A stretch of DNA of 64,000 nucleotides from Xiphophorus maculatus (Eukaryota; Chordata; Actinopteri; Cyprinodontiformes; Poeciliidae): the NCBI RefSeq assembly GCF_002775205.1, contig NC_036447.1, positions 13,436,501-13,500,500 on the forward strand. The letters run 5' to 3'. How positions within the stretch are numbered: the stretch's first letter is position 1; each line of letters opens with the position of its first letter. Of this stretch, positions 36,301 to 64,000 are shown one piece after another. The translations under genes were made by a program, and so were the position numbers. The notes beneath the pieces are model-generated. The model had not been told where the DNA came from and searched no databases. It saw nothing but the letters and a program-made list of their open reading frames with translations.

Positions 36301-39300
36301 TTAAATCCACTGACTTTACCAAACTCATTTAGAATAGACTTTGAAAATACAAAATACTGACTGCACAATACTTATTTTGTGAATCTCTTATGTAGTAACT
36401 TACCCAAAGAGGTAGTCGCCATAGGTTGCAGCATCTGGCAGCACTTGTTCAAGCATTTCCTCCCCATCATCTCCTTTACCCTTCAGGAACTCACACAGAG
36501 ATCTCCAGTAAAGCACATTTTCACAGGTCATAGCGTCCTCAGGGATCACCTTTCTGTTGTTAAATCAAAACTTTATTAAGTTTATGTCAGACAGCAGATG
36601 CTTAAATTGGCGCATGTGAAAAAAGGAAATCTGAGAGCCTACCTATTGTCGAGTTGCGCTCTGTTCTGCAGCAGCTCTTCCGCTGGCATTGTTTTAAAGA
36701 TGGCCTTCAGGGTTTCCATAGCCGTTTCAGTACAATTCTCCACGTCCAGCCGATGGAGCAACTCGATGACGTTTCCATCCAGCCGAAGCAGCCAAGCCGG
36801 CAGCAGGCGACTGCAAACAATGTCTCTCACCGACTCTGTAATGCACACAGCCGGTCGAAAAGACTGATTTAACACAAACACACTCATCTGAAACTGGCCT
36901 TTAAGTTTATTTAAGAGCCAAAAGGTGCACAAAAAACTGTAAATATGTACATATAAAATCAATAAAAGATGTAAAAAAAAATGTTTTTATTTATTGTTGT
37001 CTTGTAACTTAAACTGCTTAGAAACAGAAACTACACCAGAAGGTCAAACTGGTTTCGATACACCAATAGTTTAAATATTTTAAGGTGCTATTTAAGCTAA
37101 ATTAATCAACCTGATAGATTTTTTATAGATTTGAGAAGGAAATGGAGGAAAAATGTTTTTTATATATTTAGGCCTGATGATATTTTTAATATGTACTGAT
37201 GCTATTTATACATTGTGTGAAAGTGTTAAGCGAGACTTTATCTGTTCACAACAGCCAGTCTGTTGCAATGGACTTTTTTTTTTTAACAATGCAAAAACTA
37301 AACATTACCTGAGGTGTCATGGAGACCTTGCTGCAGTAGACCGACTCTCTGTGCGATGGTAAGAGCTTTAATGTGAACCTTTTCAGAGAGAACCTTTTGC
37401 CGAAGACAGAAAAATAAGGTGAAATTACAGAAGAAACCTGAGTTCCCAGTATTTTACTAACACACATCTTTTACTTGACTAATTGCATGTGTACCTGGTA
37501 GGCCAGCTTGCGGACGTTCTCTTTAATGTCTCGAGTGCGTTTGAGAACTTTAGGTAGAGTCCGTGGCGACATTGCAATGCAGGAAAGAACGGCACGTCGC
37601 ACCTCCGCGTTACTGTCATTTTCTAGAATTAACATGTAAGCTGAAAATACAGAAGAGACTAAGAATGAGACAGCTGATGGGCCAATACAAATAGAGGAAT
37701 CACAAACTTAGGTTAAACAAAGATTAACAGTTATCAAGCCATGAGTGCAATAGCAGAAAAACCAGATCAAATATAACAAATAATAAATTAGACAAAACTG
37801 GGTGCTTAACAACTTTCTGAAGTGAAATACTTACAAGATTTAAAATTAACAAGTAAAACAATAAAATAAAAAACAAACCATTGATGGTGGGACAGTCGGG
37901 ATCCTTTGGCTGTTGGAGGCGGGTCATCGCTAAAGCAGCCTGAATCTTCACGTTGGGGAACTTGTCCGTGACGCGGACCAGCATGGCTTGGTGGATCCGA
38001 TCGAAGAGGTCGTCGTCGATCTGGGCGTTCTCCGCCATACTGCCCAGCAACTTGTTGATCAACTGGCACGCTCTGAAACGCACTGCGTGACTGTTGGCTT
38101 TGTGAGACTGAAGGGAGAAATGGAGGAAAAAATGTCAAACAGCTTCTATCAAATAAAAGGCAGCAAGTTTCACACGTCTCATCAGGTTGGCAGTGCAGGT
38201 ATTTTAACTGTGAAGAGTCATTTAGACATCCAGGTACCGGTGCATGTCCTCATGGTCTAATCTGTAAAATTACTAATTTTTTACACTTTTGAATTTTGTA
38301 GATAAATCTTGTACTACTGAGTGCTAATAAAGGTCAAGAAGAATATGTAGGCATATATTCTTAATACCTCCAACAGAAAGTTGAAGATGAAACTCAGAAA
38401 TGGATGATCATCTTCATCATCTTCCTCCTCCTCCTCTTCTTCTTCCTGCTGCTCATCCTCTGAATTGGGTAGAGGCTGGAAACTTGTGGCAAACTTGGCC
38501 ACAAACTCGATTACATTTTCAACAGCAGGCTCTCGTTTGTACACAATCATTGCATACTTCAGGTAGTGGACAAACTCTTCATGGAACAGAGTCTTGTCCT
38601 CAAGCTGGAGGAGGAAATGAAACATGTGACTGATGATAGTTATGGGACAGTAAAACCCAGGGGAAACAACAAACATTCAACTCTAAAACAAAAGCAAAAA
38701 AAAGTATATTGGATTGAAATTAAAAAAAAAAAAAAAACAGTTTCTTGCTTCATTTCATTTAATGTGGATTGGAGGGGATAGACTACCACAAAATGATTGT
38801 AAAAGCAAAAGAAATTCATATTTTGCTGTTCATATGATGGATTGAACAGCACTCCATGTGATCTCCAAAACCTGGGATTTTGTTTAACGCAGAATTCTCC
38901 AGCCCAGGTCCTGGAGGCCCAATGTCCTGCATGTTTAATGTTTATCCTTGCCATTTGTCACCTGGATTAAATGAATGGGTGATTAACAGAGTTTAACTGC
39001 AACTGAAGGCATGCTAAAGAGGCAATACAAATACTTGAATCATTGTGCTGAAGTAGGGAAACATCTAAAACATGCAAGCTAGGGATCACTGGTTTAACAT
39101 ATTCAAACATCTCCACAGCGTTGTCCCTGATCCATGTTCGTTTTGTCTTCATGGTATCGTTTCTTCTCTAATGTTCTCTTACAAAATGCCTTAAACCTTC
39201 CGAAATTAAATTGCAACCAAATTACACAACTTCTAAAGCCCCCAGTCTTTGCACTTGATTTTATTTTTGTTTCAGCTTTTTATTAGTAAAGAAATTTTGA

Positions 39301-39556
39301 AAACCATGCATTTTGGTCTTTTACATAAGGTTGTCAATAAAATCTATAGAAGTGTGTGGTTACAAAGGTTCAAGCAAGACGCTGTTTATTTGAAACAGGT
39401 TTATTAGAGAAAGGTGTGTTTAGTAGGTAGCACGATCAGCAGCTGTACCTTGTTGTAGCGACTCTTCAGGCTCGCCACCAGCTTCGCCTTGTTGTTGTGT
39501 CCTTTTTGAGCCCGTTGAAATGCCTCCTTTAGCTCTATCTCACTGTCCGCAGTCAT
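26835..39556 (-). CDS. ncapg: Condensin I complex subunit G (non-SMC subunit CAP-G)
   Basis: Exons, 5' to 3' on the minus strand: 39556-39449, 38604-38368, 38107-37879, 37640-37495, 37393-37309, 36835-36643, 36553-36404, 35284-35144, 34301-34178, 33973-33884, 32757-32569, 32494-32384, 31321-31202, 29736-29500, 28720-28515, 28450-28285, 27856-27689, 27569-27446, 27296-27249, 27127-27058, 26988-26835. They sum to 3,096 bases with every phase matching: 1,031 residues, close to the human 1,015. Landmarks include KTLFHEEFVHYLKYAMIVYK, an acidic run at residues 84-105, LLGSMAENAQIDDD, ELLHRLDVEN, VMTKEFIS, LVLLWYNPVTEDDVRLRHCL, LLVDLTRPSGL and the C-terminal RRAKTAALEKTKLDLN. CAP-G is a HEAT-repeat subunit that, with CAP-H, helps load condensin I onto mitotic chromosomes. 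Nothing is broken or missing. Confidence 0.97.
27920..28262 (+). mobile_element. Tc1-like transposon fragment in an ncapg intron
   Basis: The stretch starts tgccttgcagaagtattcac, like the terminus of a common fish Tc1-like element. It continues with diverged text equivalent to the first few hundred bases (gtggaaggaaaggaatatttgg; gaacattagtgaagaaacaa). It is non-coding. Confidence 0.5.
28779..29447. mobile_element. hAT-like AT-rich MITE in an ncapg intron
   Basis: This 669-bp element is flanked by the perfect 8-bp repeat gacacaaa (28771-28778 and 29448-29455). Its left end is taaggatgcaatgatt; its right end on the reverse strand is tagggttgaaac. Subterminal sequence is dominated by GATTAATCGATT-type motifs. 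It is one of three related copies in the window. Confidence 0.8.
29932..30390 (+). mobile_element. 5'-truncated L2-type LINE tail in an ncapg intron
   Basis: The text from 29937 is closely similar to the 3' end of the LINE fragment at 52676-52990: the codons for a KTHLF-type reverse-transcriptase C-terminus, then cacctgtttag, gtaatcaattac and aagcactttgaaatgc. About 125 extra bases, including a (TA)n tract, interrupt the homology between gatgatgc and aaagcacttt. It lies opposite to ncapg. Confidence 0.75.
30237..30328. repeat. (TA)46 microsatellite
   Basis: This is an uninterrupted TA dinucleotide run of 92 bases inside the extra segment of the LINE tail. Long TA tracts can extrude cruciforms and tend to be length-variable. 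Confidence 0.97.
32908..33682. mobile_element. Second hAT-like AT-rich MITE, with nested insertion
   Basis: It starts tagagatgaaacaatt and ends gcagcccta, with near-identical 8-bp flanks (ataaacga and ataaacaa, 32900-32907 and 33683-33690). The termini and GATTAATTGATT-type subterminal text match the copy at 28779. About 340 bases in the middle (from 33264) are unrelated. Confidence 0.65.
33264..33600 (+). repeat. Dispersed repeat nested in the hAT-like MITE
   Basis: It begins with an atagaatagaatagaattc repeat followed by aactttattgtcattgcactg and caagtacaagcaacgag, text I recognise as a frequent fish interspersed repeat, probably a retroposon tail. The right border is approximate and no coding capacity is seen. 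Confidence 0.45.
38889..39090. mobile_element. hAT-like MITE in ncapg intron 1
   Basis: A 202-bp block is flanked by tgtttaac and ggtttaac (7 of 8 identical). Its interior shares text with the MITE at 26105 (aaacatctaaaacatgcaag versus aaacacctaaaacatgtagg) and similar Pu/Py-rich ends (ttctccagcccaggtcctgg). It is more diverged than the 26105 copy. Confidence 0.6.
39285..39372 (+). mobile_element. Tc1-like terminal fragment in ncapg intron 1
   Basis: The sequence ttagtaaagaaattttgaaaacc followed by ataaggttgtcaataaaatc corresponds to the distal end of the same Tc1-like family as the remnant at 10741. It is short and diverged. Confidence 0.35.
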
Positions 39557-39814
39557 CTAATACCCCAAAAAAAAAGTCAAATAAATATAAAAACACATTT
39601 AAACAACAGCCGGCGTTTTGCAAAATAGAGAGCAATGTTTCTTTTCCAGCACTGACACAGCAGCAGTCTGTTTAGATGACCAACACACTTTACACGCAAA
39701 CAAGAGCCAAAAAGCAAGTCCCTCACGGCCAGCCGAGCTTTGTTTAAAACAACATAAGTTTAATGTTACATAAAAATGGTTCGTCTATCAATCTTAAAAG
39801 GGTTATACGTTTAC

Positions 39815-39870
39815 CTTGCTGTGAGCTTTCTAGTCGTAAAACTGCCGCCTGTTTTCAAATTCAACCGTAG
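39815..39870 (-). promoter_or_regulatory. ncapg: ncapg 5' non-coding exon and core promoter with CHR-like site
   Basis: On the minus strand a good donor (CAAG then gtaaac, exon end at 39815) precedes a 258-bp intron whose acceptor (gtattag) abuts the start codon at 39556, so the 5' UTR is probably spliced. TTTGAA (39854-39859 on the reverse strand) matches the cell-cycle homology region through which MuvB/DREAM complexes control mitotic genes. A GGCGG lies just beyond it. The regulatory reading is inferred. Confidence 0.45.
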
Positions 39871-39899
39871 GAGGTGAGTTTCCTTTTCTATGAAGCATT

Positions 39900-42290
39900 A
39901 AGGCCTTTACCGCCACCTGCTGGATGGGAGGGAAGGTTCTAACTGTGAGTTTGCATTTACTGGTTGTTCCTGCACTTTCTCCCTTTTTATGTTGTAATAC
40001 TTATAGTGCAAAGCTATGCCTCTGCATCACTGATTTCCAATGGGTTTTTTTTTTAAATCATCATGAATTTGTTAAAACTTTGGAGGTCTGCCACTCTGGG
40101 GAATGTACTGAATGTTATTCCATCCATTATTCAGACAATGAGAAATTCAAATCAGTTCATTTTAATCTTATTGTATGTCCACAATAAAACAAGCGTGTGC
40201 AATTCCATATAACAGTAAAAATATCATCACGTGGCTCACAGAAAACACAAGTAGTCAAAAACACATACACCGAGAACTTAGAAACAACTGCACTATGTAA
40301 TGTAATGAAATGTTGATGTAAGTCATGGAAGCTGTCTTAACAGGAGTTCAGCATTTTAACAATTTGAGGTAGAAAGCTGTGTTATGATCTGGTGTTTCTA
40401 TTTTTACTGCTGCTGGAGGCGTGCCTGATGACAGTAGTTCAAAATGTTCCTAGAGAGAGAATGAGGAGTGTCTGACAGCGTCCTATAAGCTCTGCTACTA
40501 CAGCACGTCTCACTCAGCTCCTGAACAGATGGTGGAGACACCTCTGACCCTTCAGCTCCTTCTGTCTTGTTGCTGCTTGAGTTGCACCCAGAGATGAGCA
40601 TTTTATATATGAAACCCTGTTTCAATAGTATTTGTTGTGTTACTACCTTGGTTTAGTTAATTGTTAATTGTATAATATGCTACAGTATGTATTCATGCTG
40701 CAGCAAAGATGACACATTATTATCCCATTTCCATTGATCTAGCCTATGTGATGGATTTGTTGTTTTTATTATTTAGACCTCTGTAAAAATTTGGAACACA
40801 CTCTTCAAAAGAATCATATGTGGTTTTCAAGTAAATCATTTTCATTGCAAACATTCTGCTCTGTGCCTAGTAACAGCGAATTAGCATGCAGGCTCTGCTT
40901 GATAAACACACCACTCGAAGCTTGCAACTGTAAATCTAAAAATAAGTGTTAGTTTGATGAATTTGATGATTGACATACCTTTGATATACACCAGAGCTGT
41001 CCCTTTTTCATAGCCAGCTGACCAGCAGTTTGCAGTAAGATTTGGGGGTGTAGCAGCTCTGCATTACTCTATGCTTCATACAGAAACTTATGCTTTCTAG
41101 CATTTCACTAAAAGGCCCTCATGAGGATTTGAGAGAAAATATCTACCACAGTTTTAATAGCTTTACTCAAGACTTATTGGCATATTCTGTTACATACACT
41201 GAAGTATCAAGAAACAGGGAGAACAAATAATGTATCAACATCTACAGAGAATCCCATTTCTCAATACAATCTTTTAGGATCCTTTGGTCCTTAAATAAAG
41301 ACCAAAGGATAGAGGGAGGGTTAGTTTAAGGGGCTTGAACAACTGGATTAAGCCTGTGTATGTTTTTAGAGCATTGGTGGCACAAAGGGGAGATCCAAGG
41401 TGGGCTGAAGCAGCATGGGTGTCACAATAAGTTTGGTGGTTGTCTTAAACTGGTGGTTGTCCAAATAAGATTGTCAGTGGGCTAGTCATCACAGATTAAC
41501 TGGATGTAAATTTTATGCTAGACAACTCTGCCAAAGTGTGTTCAGATTATTTAATTTTCTTCATATCTGTTTGTGATCCAACATTTGGAGCCAACTGGCT
41601 TTCCAGTATCGGTTGGATTAAGTGGAACCAAGAATGTGCTGCACAGGGAGCTCCTTCTGTACAGAAGAGAAGCCAAAACCATGGGGCATAGTTAGATGCA
41701 TAGTGTGGATCAAAGCTCATTTTGACACCTGCAACTTACAAAAGGGTTGGTGGTGCTAATCAAAGGTGGAGGTGCAGCAGAGCACAGGAGCTGATCAGTC
41801 ACATTTTGTTATGTGCCAGTGAAACAAAAGGAGTGGTCACTAGCAGATAATCCTCCAGCTGTTAAAACTAGTATTTCCTTAACTGGAGAACTGAGTTATG
41901 TTGCTTTCTCCTCTGTCAATATGACCGTATTTTGATTCATTTATGACCCCAACAGTAAAAAGCACTGGAAATTCTGGCTTCTGGTTTTGGTTTGCCACCC
42001 AAGAGTGGGGCATGGACCCCCAGATGGTCACCCCTTTTGTTAACTGCAGCCGCCCCTGTGCATGTCCTACATTTCACTGAAAGCTGTCCCAAGAGTAAAT
42101 ATGCGATTCAAAACAATGAGAAATCATCCATTTTCCCATGTTTTCTGGATTTGCTGTGTTTTATCCAACTCTTTCATTGCTCCTTCCCATAAATCTCCTC
42201 TGGGGGTGTTTTCTGTCAAATGCTATCACAATGCATACATTTGTCTCGGTGTTCCTATAGCCTCTGTGTATGTTTATCCAACTGATCACA
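39900..42290. other. Intergenic spacer between divergent ncapg and fam184b
   Basis: This is about 2.4 kb without a supported gene. The longest frames are under 90 codons with no recognisable domain, so the DCAF16 gene that sits here in mammals is not seen. The text becomes GC-rich beyond 42280, toward fam184b. Confidence 0.6.
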
Positions 42291-42822
42291 CGGACCCCGG
42301 AGACCCTCCTCCTCCCCTCCGTACAGCGATCAGGGGCGGGGCAGCACTGCAGCAGTGAGCCTCTCCAGCTGCTGTCTCCGGTAATGTTCCACAGATACAC
42401 ACGCCCCTCTCCGCCCCGGCCCCCAGACAGGTGGTCGGACTGTACGCTCTCATCCTCCCTATTAGAATAAGGAAAATATATATACATCTGCTGGCAACAG
42501 GACAGGCTCGGCTGGCGCAAGCGCGTCCCCGATGGACTTCCAGCGTGTGACCTCCGCGATCACCGGGCGGCCAGCAGGAGGAGAGCGGGGCAGCAACCGG
42601 AACGCACCAGGAGAGCCCCGACGATCTACCGCCGGATTCCTGGAGATGCCGAGAGAGGATCTGCGCGCGGAGGGATGAGATGCACGAGTAGGAAGCTGAC
42701 ACGATTTCCGTGGGATTTTTCATCCGCGAGGCGGAAGGATCATTTCTGACAATCCTCCGGTCTTGGGAAGTTCCCCTGGGAGAGAGAGAGAGGGAGAGAG
42801 AGAGGTGGTGGGGGGTTCCATT
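42290..42822 (+). promoter_or_regulatory. fam184b: Probable fam184b promoter and 5' UTR
   Basis: A CpG-rich region contains tatatata (42477-42484) as a possible TATA box, and about 40 bases downstream ggcgcaagcgcg, which resembles an NRF1 site with a mismatch. A GA repeat (42780-42805) lies 17 bases before the ATG. The start site is not determinable from sequence. Confidence 0.4.
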
Positions 42823-62789
<19,967 letters not shown>

Positions 62790-63544
62790 GTCAGCACCTG
62801 TCTGCACACACTTCATAGAGCTTATTAGTACCAACACAGAGCCACAAACTCATGTCCCTTCAATTTTCTCACATTTTCCCTTCTGCGAACTTCAAACTTT
62901 GATGCATTCCACTTGAATTTTGTGAGACAGAGCAACATAAATGAATATTCCTGCAAGGCGCTGAACCTCTCACAGCTGGAACTGCAGGATAAATCATTTC
63001 AACAGTCTTAAAATGACATCAGAACCCTCTAGTAATCCTGAATGTTAATGTTTTTGACAGCCGTCACGACTATGCTGCAAATGGGAACATGACTTCTCTG
63101 TAGCAAGCCGCTTGATACAAACTTTAAAAATAGTTTGCTGCTCAGCTGAATAATCAAGGATGATTATTTCAGTTGCAGTCTGAGTCAGATTTTGTACATT
63201 ATTATTTTGGATGATGGAGCAAAATGCCACAAGCAATAATGTCTCTTTTCATCCCGTGGCACAGCTGTCTGCTCTCTGATGAACAGCTGGCTCACAGACG
63301 GGGAAGAGGCAGCTGAGAGCCTGATTTAGAGATATTTCTTACTTTGATAATAAATATGTTAGGAGATTGTATTGTCCAAAGCCACTACCTTTTTTAGTTA
63401 TTTTTTGTAGAGCTGCATTTTTTCCCCCAAATATTTTGCTCTACGAAAAATATTGGTGAAATTTCCACAAATAATATGGAGCTATGTTCCACGGACGAAT
63501 AAGTTCCAGAAACACTGAATCCACAAACAGGCGGGGGTCCACAG

Positions 63545-64000
63545 TAACTCTCTACCAGGTTTTCATATGAGACATACAGTACTTTTTTTTTTTGGGCTGG
63601 ATGGATGGAGAGGGCCTGTGAAAATTAGCTTTCAAATCTTTCCACACATCATCAATTAAATACCAGTTTTTGCTTTACTGTTGGAAAAAAAAAAGCAGAT
63701 CATGATGCTGCCACCACCTTCTCTGACGCAGTGTCTGCTGCTGCTTGCTCACTAATGTTCTTCCACATACCAACAAGACTTTTTACTAATACAGCGACGG
63801 CTGAAGGCTCTTTGTCCCACTGGATTTTATTTATGGGTATCAAAGTAAAAGGGACTGAATGCAAAAGTTAGGCAACACTTTTCAAGTTTTTATTACTTTA
63901 AAATGTTGAAAACTGCTTACAATTTTCCTTCCACTTCATGATCCTGCACAATTTCCTGTTGAATCAATCAGATAAATCCAATAAAATCAAGTACTGTTTG
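63545..64000 (-). mobile_element. Tc1-like fragment running off the right edge
   Basis: Near 63690 catgatgctgccaccacc is the reverse of a typical Tc1 transposase stretch. From 63870, caacacttttcaag, ttccttccacttcatgatcc and ccaataaaatcaag follow the order of the terminal region of the same family as at 10741. The fragment is decayed. Confidence 0.5.

Noticed and set aside
42161..42723. Overlapping frames of up to 145 codons in the fam184b promoter region
   Set aside because: GC-rich sequence has few stops; the products are low-complexity and lie across the presumed 5' UTR.

Overview
This window is vertebrate, most likely teleost, genomic DNA. It has small phase-consistent exons with GT..AG introns of 64 bp to about 10 kb, long AT-rich introns, and debris of Tc1-like, hAT-like and TA-duplicating DNA transposons and an L2-type LINE. 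Long (TA)n and (CA)n microsatellites are also present. The species cannot be fixed from the sequence alone.

The window carries the conserved LCORL-NCAPG-FAM184B block, a locus known in mammals for its association with body size. (1) lcorl, plus strand, from 4.1 to about 25.6 kb. Six shared 5' exons feed two alternative 3' exons entered in the same phase. The first (12538..13582) ends in a Pipsqueak-type helix-turn-helix and gives a 561-aa protein. The second is one 5-kb exon (18915..23892) giving a 1,872-aa protein of the PALI2 (PRC2-associated LCORL) type, with CtBP motifs, AT-hook-like motifs and a basic C-terminal region. (2) ncapg, minus strand, 26835..39556. Its 21 coding exons join without a frame break into a 1,031-aa condensin I subunit G. 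It converges on lcorl; the two predicted poly(A) sites are about 1 kb apart, with an hAT-like MITE between them. (3) fam184b, plus strand, from 42823 past the right edge. Six exons (606 codons) encode the N-terminal coiled-coil part. It is divergent from ncapg, and about 2.9 kb separates the upstream exon of ncapg from the fam184b start codon. No DCAF16-like ORF lies between them.

Region by region: 1-4.0 kb intergenic with a possible dispersed repeat; 4.1-25.6 kb lcorl, with a TA-flanked MITE in intron 4 and a decayed Tc1-like element carrying a nested MITE in intron 6; 25.6-26.6 kb intergenic; 26.8-39.9 kb ncapg, with intronic hAT-like MITEs, an L2 tail, a (TA)46 tract and Tc1 fragments; 39.9-42.3 kb intergenic; 42.3-64 kb fam184b, whose 10-kb first intron holds most of the repeats.

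Functionally, ncapg acts in mitotic chromosome condensation and lcorl encodes nuclear transcription or Polycomb cofactors. The role of fam184b is unknown. I see no bacterial-type system, CRISPR array, tRNA or rRNA. The points most worth checking are the alternative-terminal-exon design of lcorl, a second Psq-like helix-turn-helix in its short form, a possible 94-bp C-terminal intron in its long form, and an unstable GT-repeat splice acceptor in fam184b.
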